Source of the DNA: Taiwanofungus camphoratus
Taxonomy: Eukaryota > Basidiomycota > Agaricomycetes > Polyporales > Taiwanofungaceae
Direction of reading: 5' to 3'
DNA length: 64,000 bases
Assembly (NCBI GenBank): GCA_003999685.1
Contig: CP021220.1
Location: forward strand, 744,001-808,000
The position numbers and the translations under genes were made by a program. The notes below the pieces were generated by a model, which saw nothing but the letters and a program-made list of their open reading frames with translations, made no database searches and was not told the DNA's origin. Numbering within the stretch: position 1 is the stretch's first letter; each line of letters begins with the position of its first letter. Of this stretch, positions 11,120-23,535 are shown piece after piece.

Positions 11120-12623
11120 AGTGACTGAAGATACTGGCCAATACTTTTTGTTCCGGAGGGTGAAGGACAGAAAACAGATTGAGCAAAACGGTTAGAATAG
11201 AAAACGAGTAATGCTAATGGCACAAAGGTAATCCTGGGAGTGCAAAGGTGACGGGCACGCTCATCGTAAGACGCAAATCAGGGGACGGTGGTTGATGATG
11301 GACAAACCTGCCAGCTGATTTTAAGCCCGTCTAAAAAGGACTGATGATGATACACTGTGGCTAAACAGCTGGAGGAGGCGTCAAGGGAAAGAGAGAGTAC
11401 AGCGTCGACGAGCTGAGCGTACCTCTGGCGAATTTTGAGAGCGAGACGACGAAGGACAGCGGTGTCGGCGAGGATATTAGCGGTGGTACACGGTCGTTTT
11501 GCAATGTGCACAGTGAACTCTAATAAATGTATGCCTGCGGACACCCTCTTTTTTGATTCTCCGACTACCAAACACGGCTCACGCGAGCCCCTTGAAACCC
11601 TTTCCATATTGTCACAACGTGGCTATAGCTTATTCCCTAAGCCTCCTACTTACTATCGCTGTTACTAGTCCTCATACGTATCCGAACCATTGTGTGCGCT
11701 TTCTTTCCTCTCAGGAATCATGTCATGAAAATTTCGCTGTCCACAGGACTGCAGCAGTCGGCAGTCTCCGCTAGACTGTCGGGTATATTCGCAGCCCAAC
11801 GAGATTTGCAGTGTGTTGTGACGGGAACTAGATCGGCGCGGGGATAAAGAATTCTGCTTTCGTAGCGGCCTGGTCTTCATACATAATATTCTTTTTTTTC
11901 TCTTTCGAATTTCTGGCCCGGCTGGCCCACTTCGTTTCGCACAACGTCCACTGCAACGAGATCGACGTCTGCGATGCTTGATGCAGATGTCCAGCAACGC
12001 AGTCGGCGCGCCTCTCGACGCGGATGGCTTCCCTGAGCAATAGTACTACCCCCACGCAATATATAGGACAATATAGCTTTATTAAAGACCATGTGCAACC
12101 GTCCGCCCCCGGCTTTTAGACCAAATTCCTCAAGCAAGCCATGTACTTGAACCGTACCTGACTACCGGCAGTTCGCCGATGGCGCCACCGAACCCGACGA
12201 ACTGAACGGCTATCCTGCGCCCAAGCGAAACTACCGAAGGAGTTCGCGCAGGCGGTCTGTGACCGTGCCACGATTACAAAGAACCCAGAGAATCCGAGAG
12301 TCTAAAGGCAGTATCGCAACCGTCAAAGAGCGCGCGGGTATTCTCACATCACAAGAAGCGGTATGCAGTGTGAAGAGCATGTCGCGTGCGTCCTCATAGC
12401 CCGAAGATCTTTACAAATGCGCATCACAGGTATCAGGGAAGCGGTCATTCCGCGCGTCTAGCAACTCTCGAGTGGGCCAGGTCGAGCTACCTCTCATGGG
12501 CGAATCATATTCAGGCTCTCAGAGTCCAGACGGAGCACCGACCGAATGAGTGATTGAAGCAGAAGAGAGCATGCATAGTAGCACATCCATGGAATACGAA
12601 CACAATAATTAAACATATTAAAT
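11120..12623. other. Gene-free region between the PUF and UVRAG-like genes
   Basis: Upstream region of the PUF gene and 3' region of the UVRAG-like gene, both on the minus strand. The six frames are broken by stops, with no fragment resembling a known protein. No tRNA or inverted-repeat element was recognised. Confidence 0.45.
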
Positions 12624-15600
12624 TCAACTGACACCGCTCACGAGCGTAGTCACCGCGGCGCGCTCGCCGTGCTGTATGACTTTCTCATGACCCGTATCAT
12701 CCTCTGCAGGGGCAGCGAGACCGTTCCCATTAACAGTCACCTTCCCCTCCTCTTCCACCATGTCTCCACGCCCGCGAATCGTCCGCCGGTCGTCTTCATC
12801 GTCTCCATTCCCACTGGCTTCGTCAGCTGTGCGCGAACGGGCCTGAGCGTCTCCGTTAGGAGGAGCAGGCGTAGCGTCGGAGGATCCGCCTTCTTGCGCA
12901 TTCTCAGGCACCTCCAGCACCGATTTCACGGACGGCCGTGAGCTAGAGGGGTATCGGGACCGCAAAAAGCCTGCAAACGGTGCAAGGTCAAGGAAGGGGC
13001 GCGACTTGCGCGAGGTGGTCGCAAGATCCGAGGTAGGCCTCGTAGGAGTGGTCGCACCACTCATGGGGGGTGATTCGTCAAGAACTGAGGCATCAGTTGA
13101 AGCGGGGGGTAGGCCGTCCGGTTTATTTGGAGACAATGTCTCGGATGGCAATGCGGACGCTGTGAGCACTGGGGACTGTAAGGAGGAGATTGACGCAGAT
13201 GAGTTAGTGGAAAAACGTTGTGTCCTATGGAAATATCAATTAAGCCGAACTACTATAAGAAATTACGACACTTACGGGACCCGGACGTGCTCGTTGTCAG
13301 TAAGAGTCAACAGAAGATTCTTTAGGTTGAAAAGAGTATATCGCATATCAGGGACCCGTAGATTGCGGTCGGTCATCAACTAGAAGAATCGGCACCGCTT
13401 AGCTTAATTTATCTTAGTGATGCAAGTAGGAGTTTCATACCATCTCGATATCCTTGTTCAGTAGGAATACCCCATACTCGAATCTATAGGTATCCACGCC
13501 CTTCGAGAATAACGGGAACCTGTTAGGAGAGAGAAAATACATCAGACAAAAATCGACTACTCGTCCACGAAGATTATCACACGAACATCCTCGGTCCTAC
13601 CATCGCAGAAATACCGTCCTTAATCAAGCTTCTGCTACCCACACACGTTACAGGGTATACCAGGCCCTTCCCCAAGTACGCTGCTAGCAACTGTATAACC
13701 TGTGCCGCGTATCCCAGTGCAGTCGCCACCGTCTCTTCTGTCACTCCCTTGTGTGAGGGAAGTGAGAGCGGCGGCGCAGGATCCGTTGGGGTGAGAGGCA
13801 TCGGCAGGGGCACATCAAGAATGCTGTAGAGCAAATCCGGGGGCGAAAGGAGGTCAATGGGATAGATACTCGATAAGGTCGCAATAAGGATGCTCCGCAT
13901 AGGGGGAAGCTGACTTCTAAGGGAGGACAGACATTCTCTACAAATTGATCACGATGAATTACAACGGTCGAAACGTGGATCGAACATGGACACTTGCCTT
14001 TCCTCTGATACCTCTTCTTCATGGGATATCCATTCTTGAGTGTCATGTACATTGGACTCTCGAGCCAAAGTCAACATTTCCTTCCGTCTACGTAAATCTT
14101 CCTTGCGAGCGTTTAAACGGCTCTTTACTACACAGCAGCACGTTATAAAATGAACATCATTCGTGGCATGTAATTGGTAAAACTCACGTTGCTGTGCCTC
14201 ACTCAAAACTGCCTCAGTCTCGTGGCAGAGCTGCCCAACCCAAGCCTCGCGCTCGGCAACTTCGCGGGTCTTTCAGTAAATAAGCTTGAGACCCACATAC
14301 ATCAAGAAACAACACGAGGGAACGCAAGAGGAAATCCCGCACGCTTGCGTGCGAGGTAGGATGACAAAAGTAAAATGCATGCAGGAAAGACAACACTTAC
14401 CAAAGTACGTACACCAGGCTGAGTGACAATCTCGTTGATTCCCCGCACAACACTCGATAGTGACTGCTGCGTGTCCAATATGCATGTCTGCAGGTTAATT
14501 AGCCTGAACACGGGGATAATCATCAGCGAAGGAAATGAGGTTTGTTAGAAAATCGGCATTGCGAAAACCTACTTGAAGAGGTCTTGCCAATTCGCAGTGC
14601 GCCTCCTCCCTTTCCGCATGAGCGTCTCCTGTTCTTCCACATCCTCCGGACTATCTACATCTAGTGTATCCGACGTAACCACTCCAGACGTCTTCCTGGG
14701 AACATGACTTCGTGCAAATTCTTCCCCGCCCCTCACTTTCCTCGCCTCCGATTCGGGATCCGAGTTGTACCCGGCGGTCGATGACTGGGCAAGTGGGGAT
14801 GGCGTTTGCAGGTGCAAAGGAACAGAAGGGAGATAGAATGTCCGCCCTGGCGGAGATAGCTGCAGAAGAAGCGTGTTCGATGGGAGGTGCGAGGGGTGAG
14901 ATGCAAGCTAAACGGTAGCAAAATAAGCAATGTCACAAAGGTTGATTTGTGCAGTAGTATCTATATAAATACTCACATCTTTAGGCAACGGTGTAAGATC
15001 GTTCAAATCGACGTTCCACTCCTCTAGTACCTTCCATTCAAGTACCCGTTTACCCACCTGATTCCGTGCATCTTCCCTTTCCTTTCCTTTGCCCTTCGGA
15101 TCTGAACCCGTCTCCTTAGAGTCCGCACTTTTTGTACACTCCTTCGTCTTACCCTTGCTATCCACGCGTCCTTTCGGTTTCCCATCAACTTTTCCGTCCT
15201 TGCTGCCATCCTTTGCCGACGCCCAGCCTTCTCCACGTTTCACATATCCCCAGACTTGCACACGCATCTTGGACCCACTTAGATCGGCGTCCGGCGCGAA
15301 CTCGAAACAGGAACGAGCGTCAAGCTGAAAGGACGGATTCGTAGAAGGTCGGTGAATAGGAGATATGTAGTCCGGTGTCTGACACTCATCGTGCCGTAAA
15401 GTCGAAGAACCTGGAGATGCTGATGGTCTCGGAGACGCGTCAGGAGATGGAGTTGAGCGTTCGGACTTAGCTGGAAAGGATGAGAGCGAGGGAGAAGTGA
15501 GCGACGAAGGTATTGTGGGACGTTGTTTGCGTGCAGGTAGCGAGGACGGCGTCTTCGATGTCTTGCTACTGGGAAGCGAAAGTGATGCAGACTTGCCGTG

Positions 15601-16590
15601 CGCGGTGGATGACTCATTTCGTGACGATGTAGACGTCGAAGGAGGTGCAGCGCGTCTGGACGGTGTTGCAGGACGATGTGAGGACAAGCTATTGGACGCA
15701 GCGGTTATTGTGCTTCGGCGCGGCGCCGTTCTAGATGTACTGTCAAGCTTGTGTGCTATTGGGACCTTCTCTCGACTGGGAGAGGGTTTTGTCGGAGGCG
15801 TGGACGACCGAGATGATGATGCTTCCGGTTCTCCTTGGTGTACACCATTCGTAATCGGAGAACAGGGTGGGGGATCAAGGAGTGTGACAGTAACGAATGT
15901 CTCGACCAATCTAGATTGGAGGACTTTCTCCAAAGCCGCTTGTGAAGTATCGCGCAAGAGACCAGGAAACATAGCAGAACTAGAGGTCCCGGGCTCACTA
16001 ATTATGCCTTGAGACATGGAGCCGGTACGAGAATGTACCGAAGATGCCATGGAAATCGTCCGTTGACGGTGCGGCGGGCGCACCGTGGGTGCTCCTGCAC
16101 TCGACAATCGTCGAGAAAGCTTCGGGCTGGACGAAATTATAGAACCAGGACCGCTAGATATGCTCGCCTTCGACATAGCTCTCTTCCTCATCCCCGACTC
16201 ATTTGAATGGTCCCCGTCACCTTCCCCGTCCACTTTATGTCCTGCCAGTGATGCAACCGAAGTAGTTGATGTCCTCCTCGAACGTTTTCGGCCAAGAGTG
16301 ACGTCGAGGTCATCGGACAGGTGGCCATGTGCAGTGAATTGTGGTTGTTCCGAGGGCTGCTTTAGAGCAGAGGCAAAAGCGTCGCGTACAGGGAAGGGCG
16401 TCAAGTTGCGTATTTGGATGGATGTTATGTGGCGGATTCGACGCTGAGGAAGTAAATAGAAGTGGTCAGACAGTCGTCTGATGGCTGAAGTATGAGGGGA
16501 ATACTGGTCGGTACTCAACTGGATTCGGTGATAGTGTCTGGTCGTCCACTTCAGCGCCATTAAGCTCCCGGCCGTGTTCGAGAGGCCCAT
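12624..16590 (-). CDS. UVRAG/Vps38-like subunit of the class III PI3-kinase (Vps34) complex
   Basis: Proteins of this family (UV-radiation-resistance/Atg14 family) pair with Beclin/Vps30 and direct Vps34 lipid kinase to endosomes. Conserved pieces appear in order across at least eight exons. RIRHITSIQIRNLTPFPVRD and VETFVTVTLLDPP are C2-like strands. MRVQVWGYVKRGEGW and LEEWNVDLNDLTPLPKD follow, joined by splicing to LPSNTLLLQL. Next come a coiled-coil part (NLQTCILDTQQSL; then AEREAWVGQLCHETEAVLSE; then ARKEDLRRRKEML). The globular C-terminal domain has ALGYAAQVIQLLAAYL, YPVTCVGSRSLI, and PLFSKGVDTYRFEYGVFLLN. The last exon adds a disordered tail ending SGVS. The first in-frame ATG is at 16590 (MGLSNTAGS), with another at 16560; an upstream exon cannot be excluded. 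Atg14 is the main alternative within the same family. Confidence 0.88.
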
Positions 16591-17145
16591 GCATGATCCT
16601 GCTCCGTTAGTGGATAGGCTTGACAAAGTCTAGCCGTTTAAATTGCCCGTTGATATAACCAGAAGTCTAAGTACCACACTATGACGATGTTTGATCCCAA
16701 GCACGCTGCAAGCCTGCAACTGCGCGCATGTGCTAAGACGTTCAGAATTAATGATTTTAAACCAGTCAGTACTAGAAAGCACGAGCCGTGGTTGTCGCTG
16801 TCGTTGTCGGCGAGATACACGTCGTAGTGTGGATATAATAGCGCGGCTCATCCGAGGTCGAAAGTGAAAGCCTGGCACTCGAAAGTGGCGACTGCAAGTC
16901 TGTCATGCATGCACTTACACCCGCACAAGCTATAATATGCACATATCTGTTGTAAAATATTTCTCACTACTCGAACCTCAAGCTCAAGGCTGGTGCACAG
17001 AAACGGATTACTGAAATACAAGTCTACTGAATGTATCAATCTGAATATCGAGTTGGCCATTCGCGTCGTTAACGTTCAAGTTCCTGCACTTCATCTCAAC
17101 AGCCACAATTGTGCATTGAAACTATTACCACCAAAGAAACCAGGG

Positions 17146-18769
17146 ATGCCGCCGAAACCTGCTCGCAAGGCATCGACTTCGAACAAAGATGCTACCGCAA
17201 AGTCTGTCCAAAACACGTCTATGCCGCCGCCTCCGGATCCCGCACCACCTCAAGGCATCCTGGAGCCCGAAATGCGTGCACTTTCATCTTGCCTTAGAGT
17301 GAGCTGGGTCTCATTATTGTGTCACCAACATGGGTGTAACTAGTACCACCTGCATTCAAAAAGAATGCTGTAGTGAAGACAGGTCAAATATATGGATTCT
17401 ATGCTGATGTTCGAAGACTGTACGTGGTCCGAAAGCCCACTCGTGAGGGAGAGGCTGAGGTTGTTACAGGGGAATCCACAAGTACGCGCCCTACCCGCCT
17501 CACTCCCTGACTGCTTCGCTTGGCCGTGAAATTGAGAAGTATGACCAACTTTGCGATGCGATGGAATCACACTTGGTGAGCGCCCACCGACTGTTTCTTC
17601 GACATGAGCATGCTTAAGTTGGGCCGGGACAGCTACGCGCGATTGCCGTTCTACAACGAGATTTGTCTAGGGAAGAAGAACGGTTGAAGGCAGAAGCTGT
17701 TGCAACCGCCGCCGCAAAAGCTCCTCCAGTTGCAAGCTCCTCTATGCACACAGTATCGACGCCTCCTGCGTCTCCACCACAAAGCACAAAAGCTATGGAA
17801 GTTTCTACAGAAACCTCGAGTACCACCAACCAAACGCCCAAACCTTCGGGCCTCGTGTCCGCTCGCCGACAGTCCACGATATCCCTCTCCTCACTTCAGC
17901 GACCTCCCTTCCCGCACAAGCTCGATCTCTCCTCATCGACCCTGCGCATGAACCCTGATGAGATCGTCCCCAGCGGACTTTCTTCTCCGGTCACTCTCGC
18001 GCCTAGGTCTGCACGCACCGCTTTGCCACCGGACCTCGTCATGGCTGCACTGAATGATGCCGCAGGCAGGCCCGTTGACATCGATCTTACTGCGGGGGAC
18101 ACGGAGATGGACATGCAACAGAGTGGGGCCGCCTCGGCCGTTATGACGATGGACCCGTCGCTGGGCAGCTCGGCGGACAAGCCGATCGAGTTGGACTTGG
18201 AGGACATTGACATGGAATTCTTCGCAAATGCAACAGAGGCTGGTACCGACGTCGGTACAGACGTGACTGGGGGTCATTTCAATTCACTACCGAACAATGG
18301 GATGAGCAATGGTCAGAATCCGGGCTCTGTAAATGCGATGCCCAAGGTTGAGGAGGATTTATTCCTAAATGCCCTGAATGCGGTCGACAATCCTGGAGTC
18401 GATGGCGACATCTTCGCCTCGTTGGGTGATAATTCGTCGCACGACCGGTTATCATCCAGTGATAGCGGATCACAGCGAAACCCACATTTCTCCTCAAATC
18501 TGCGAAAACATAGTCCTGGAGCGGCACCCTCTCCCGCGTCTATCTTAGCGAGCCTCGGCCCTTCTTCAAATCTCGCAGGCCCTTCACTGAATTCAAGCGG
18601 CGAGGCGCCGTTTGATTTGCATAACATTGACCTGTCGAATCTATCACATCCGAATCCAGGATTTTTTGGTGATCACCCAGCAGAACCAGAGATAAGTATA
18701 GCAGAAATGGAGAGCTTTTTCAATATGACAGATGCTGGGGAAAGTAACAAGGAGAGTAGAGCTTCGTAG
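17146..18769 (+). CDS. Acidic, disordered protein with an N-terminal coiled coil, unidentified
   Basis: The start is the ATG at 17146 (MPPKPARKASTSNKDA). A short middle exon probably encodes VPPAFKKNAVVKT, but its splice phase did not resolve. An exon ending at 17575 encodes HSLTASLGREIEKYDQLCDA and continues MESHL. Intron 17576-17632 joins it exactly to LRAIAVLQRDLSREEERLKA, giving one amphipathic helix or coiled coil of about 50 residues. The remaining ~340 residues are Ser/Thr/Pro/Asp-rich with an acidic block (DKPIELDLEDIDMEFF). The protein ends SNKESRAS. The layout, a short N-terminal helix followed by an acidic disordered tail, would suit a transcription co-factor such as a fungal Mediator tail subunit, but no family is recognised. 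It is divergently oriented from the UVRAG-like gene. Confidence 0.7.
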
Positions 18770-18986
18770 GAAATCGTGCTGAGCTTCGATACTGGCAGTC
18801 CTTCATGCTCCTGATAAGTACCATTGTCTTATTTTGACATTAGGAATGCTAGAAATGTATCCAATAGGAGGTTAGGATATTAACACAAGGTCATGTAGGT
18901 TTCGGTGGTAACATAGATGAGACCCAAATTATAGTAGACATCGGTTAGTGTTTCCGAAGATGCAAGTCCCTTGTCTCACGCAAACT

Positions 18987-21900
18987 TCATGAGCGACCAC
19001 CTTTCTTCTTTTTGTTTACTACTTTGAACCCACCCCACTCAGACTGTGTTGGCTTTGGTTGTGCTTTGACAACTTCCGCAATTGACAAGGCCTTCCCAGG
19101 GGTAGTGGCCGACGTACCGTTCTTGGACCGCAATGCTATATCCGACCTGCGCCTACTCACAAATTCCGAAGCGAACCTGCGACCATCAAGGGTTGTGCTA
19201 CTGGCGTAGATCAAATCAGAGATGATTTCGACCGTAGAGGGGTCAGGGTCCAGTGGAAACGAGAGTAGCATGGACGTGATCTCTTCAACTGGGAAAGTAG
19301 CGCTCAAACCAATGTATTCAGTAAAAAATCAAGGCAACGCACAGTTCACAGTGCTCTTGAGTCCCTTGAGGGACTCGCTCAGCCACTTCAAGAAGTCATG
19401 CGAAGGTGGCACAGGCGACTCGTCAGCTTTCGGCGCAGTTCCTTTTGGAGGTGCGGATGGTCGAGGCGAAACAACACTGGACGGCGCCACCCGAGTAGTC
19501 ACGGAGGATGCAGACGCCACAGACGTCGAAGAGGTACTCGGGATTACCTTATTTGAGACTGAACTGGTGACTACAGGACGAGGCGATGTGGCGACAACAG
19601 CGGAAGTCTTGCCTCCTGCAGCGACGGTAGTCCAAGCACCACCTAAAGGTTGAACGGGAGGTGTGTTCTGCGAAGTCGATTGAGTAAAAGAACTGTACAA
19701 TCAATACATAGAAGCTACCTTATTTGTAGTCTCAGAGTATGCCCTCCTCGCTGCAGCGGCAACAGTCTCTTTCTCCTTAGTGGTCATCTTCTTTCGCTTC
19801 TCTTCCTCCGCCTGGATCTCCTTCATACTCTTTTTCACGACTTGTGGCTTAGATGCGTTTGTCCATACAGGTGCATTTGGTGATGATGCAGGGGATTCTT
19901 TAGCAGCACTTGTACGCGCCGCCCCTGCTTGAGACGTTGGTAAGCCCCATGAAGCTGTGAATGGTTGGAAGTCTTCGGCTTGAACGGCCGTCCCGGCAGC
20001 GGCACGAGCTGCACGCTCCCGCTCCCGTTCGGCAGCTTTACGCGCTTCGAGCTTCTTCGTCTCTGCTTCCTGGATTTCACGTAGGCCTATCACAGTAATT
20101 GAGGGTTTGCTTTTCCTGCTGTCATCGTCATCATTAGACCATGCTGGTCTGTGATCGACGGTCGGGATTGGAGATGGTGGTTTCACAATTGTGGGCGAAC
20201 CAGGGATTGTCTTCGATGCTGAAGGTTGAGGTGCAGTCGGCACAGGCTGAGCACTCGATTTGCGATGAAGTTTCTGTGAGGGACGATGAGCCTCATTCGA
20301 GGGCGAGGAAATAGGCGGAGTTACTATAGGGGCGGGAGCTTGGGGCTGAACATCTCGTGACGTGGTTTGAGTTGTCTCTGCCGTCACATTAGTGAGATCG
20401 ATGGGTAGACCGATCGCTTGGACTCGAACTTCGTCGTGTTGTAGCTGCTGATTGTGTTGTCCAAGGTTTGCAACCGTAAGGCTGTTCGAATCACTTGCCC
20501 ATCCGTCACTCACTACACCCTGTGACGCAGCAAACCAGGGAGACTGGTTGGCTGATAATATGGTTTGTGAGGAGGCACGGCCGAACGAAGGTGGTACGAG
20601 GCTAGCCGACCCGGTGGTGACAGTGTTATTGGCGGTAGGATAGTTCGGGTCGAATGGACCTGGACGGCGGAACACAGAAGTATCCTGCGAAGGCCATTGT
20701 GACTGACCACTAGCATAGCTTGGAGATGATACAAATGAGTGGTGAAGTTGTTGGCTAGTAGGGATCGAGTGTGACGCAGACTGCAGTTCCGATATGGGCG
20801 TCAGGGACTGCAATAAATGCGCGTCTTGGGATGATGAATACTGGAGAGCCACATTTTGCGATAATTGCTGACTAGTTGACGAAAAGGACGAGCCGTTGCC
20901 ATTTGGATATGCCCCACCAAAACCGAGAGTTGAATGCGTCTCCGATCTGTCATCAAGTACAGCTTTACTGAAGCCATCGCGATTTATTACACGCGAAGCA
21001 CTCGATGGATTCGTGAAGCCACCGATGGGTCCAAAATCGCCCTGAATGAAAGTGGAAGATCCTATATGACCGTTATTCATTGAACTACTTTGAGAACCAC
21101 GTAAGGTGCCTAGCACTGGTGACGCGAGGCTTCCGGTTGGTGCGGACGCTGCATCTGCTCCAGAAGAACCGAAGTTTGGGGTAAACGGGCTAATGGAGTC
21201 CATCGAACTCGTAGTCACACCGTCTAAACCTAAGTGCACTGGAATGAGCGAATATATCATAGCCGAGATGTGAACGACAACTGACCAGTGAAGCCGAGGC
21301 CTTCCAAAGGCGTGCCTCTGCCAGGAACAGCATTTAAAGGTGGGGGTCGCATACCCAACGAGGGATCAAAAGAGTCATTGAGAGCCGCTCGCCTTTGTCC
21401 TGTCATTGGTGAATTTGGGCCGATAGGGAATGTTGCTATCCGGGGGCCAACACTTGGGTCAGAATAGAGGTGATGGCTGAGCTTTCCCTCGAAAGGGCCT
21501 GGATCAGGAGAGCCATTCGCGAACCTAGCAGCACCGAAGGAGGACGTTGGCGAGTTAGATGTGCTCGTACCATTATGAAGATACGGATCTAGTGTATTAC
21601 TGCGTAAGGAGGATGTGGGTACGGATTGATATGGCGAACTTCGATCTCGGTCCGATATGGCGCCTTCAAGGAGGGGATCCGGTCGACGAGGCAAGCCTGG
21701 TGGTGCAGTGGAGGTTATACCAGGCGTGAGAAAGATAGGATGACCACCCGCGCGATGCAGCATTTCGCCTACAGAAGTCCACTCGGAATCGAGATGAGTA
21801 CGTTTCATTAGGAGGTCAGCTGAGAAGTAGCCTTCATCATGCCAGCGCTGCATGATGTCCGCACGGAACGGTCCTAGAACCACACATTGAAAATAAGATG

Positions 21901-23110
21901 TCCGATATGTATCTAATATATGTGGAACCAACCTTGTACCTGTCCTTGAGGATCAAGATACGACCATTCGATACTGGCTGGATCAGTCAAGCCTGGTGGA
22001 GGGCCTGATACCATAGAATCTCCATTGCTACCGACAACTGGAAGAGAGTTTGCATTATCTTGACTTCCCACTGCCGAATTAGCCGTGCTCCCACTAGGGT
22101 CGTTTGAGTCCTTAGCGACCTTCTGCGGAGGGTCATTCGGAATACCATCTAGTGGAGGGTCAGACTGAGAATCCGTCGTGACCTCGGAGGAAAGCTTCTC
22201 ATGACTGCTTGAGGGTTGACCTGAGCTATGAAGATCATCCTCGTTCTCTTCCTTGATATCTAGTCCCTTACGGTCGTTCTGACTACCATCTTTGTTATTC
22301 CGTAATGACGGAGTTCCTACTCCCTTTGGCCCATTCTCAGTACCACGACGTCTAGAAGACCAGGACTCGCTGAGTACTCCGTCGAATCCCGGTGCATGTC
22401 CTATACGGGTCCGAGGAGAAGGAAGAGCCGTTTCGCGCGGAGAACCCAACGGTCCTTGCATTGAGGAAAGAGACAATTTCCTGGGCAGTTGATCTTTCAT
22501 CCCCCAATTATTGCTAAACGAAGTGGTGATACTGGACATGGCCTTACCTGAGCTGTCTCGTCTGCGACCCATAACATTCCCAATCCGCTCCCGCATGGGA
22601 CTCGCTGTCCCGGAAGCGGCATGATTAAGCTTAGGCCGTTCCCCAAGTGAAGACGTTGCAAGAGGGGATAGCACATCTGTGGATTGACGACGACGGATTT
22701 CGGAATTGAGCGGTCCCGCAAAGATCTGCGTACCAGACCAAATTAATGTTACCGACTGATGCCGTATGCAGTATCTTCACCTTCTTTTCGGTCTCGCTCA
22801 TCTCCTTCAACCCGATGGGATCGCAACCAACCTCACGAACGATACCTTCCCATCTTTCCACCTCCAGACCCAACCCCCCTCGACCACCACCTTCTCTGTA
22901 AATCCGGAGCATCTCTTCCCTTGAATATCTGAATGGATGGGCGACATCGCGTCGCTCTGGAGTGGTATTCAGGACTGGCGTCACTAAGGCAGAGTACGAC
23001 GACGCCCCGGGAGGTGCAGAAGACGTAGTGAGCGGCGGTGACGGTGCAGGTCGTGTGGACCCCTTCGTTCGCATCCACTCAGGGCCAAAGTGCATTGTGG
23101 TTGTAGTCAT
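18987..23110 (-). CDS. GYF-domain adaptor protein (Smy2/GIGYF type)
   Basis: A large minus-strand gene of at least five exons. The first exon starts MTTTTMHFGPEWMR and includes FRYSREEMLRIYREGG, a conserved N-terminal segment of this family. The GYF domain is split by the intron near 21,930: WSYLDPQGQVQ joins GPFRADIMQRWHDEGYFSAD. It carries the W-x-Y-x-DP and GPF...M-x-x-W...GYF residues that bind proline-rich ligands (PPG-phi class). The rest is long and disordered, with a charged helical region (RKAAERERERAARAAA, then KKSMKEIQAEEEKRKK) and a C-terminal exon ending WGGFKVVNKKKKGGRS. GYF proteins of the Smy2/Syh1/GIGYF group act in translational repression, mRNA decay and ER-Golgi transport. 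Confidence 0.9.
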
Positions 23111-23535
23111 TTTTCTAGAAGTTATTGTGTAGATTGAAACGCGTTAGGTGCCAATGTCGTTGTACAAATTTCTCTGTGAGCAATAGCGCAGATGTGCACA
23201 TTAGAGCACAAATACAGGATAATGTGAAAAGTCACGGAGTGATCCTTTACAGGCTTCGCTACGTCCGAAACAGCAGCCGGCGTGACCAACCTCAGGGCAG
23301 GCGCACCTGACCGTCATAAAATGTGCTTTGTTCCAGACGTCGACGTCCGCATTTCCTACACGTTTTCAATGGTTTGAGGGGTGAATCCAGAACACACACA
23401 AAAACCCTCTACGCTATCAATCAACACTATAACCCAATAGTTATCACAGAATATAGTATGTCGAGTCTACTTCTGTCCCCCCAAACTATGAATACACTCG
23501 CCACTTGCTTGCAGGAAGAGCTGACAACGACCGAT

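Noticed and set aside
15497-16012. A 171-codon forward frame
   Set aside because: Antisense of the Ser-rich UVRAG-like exon; no family features, and open only because of codon bias on the other strand.
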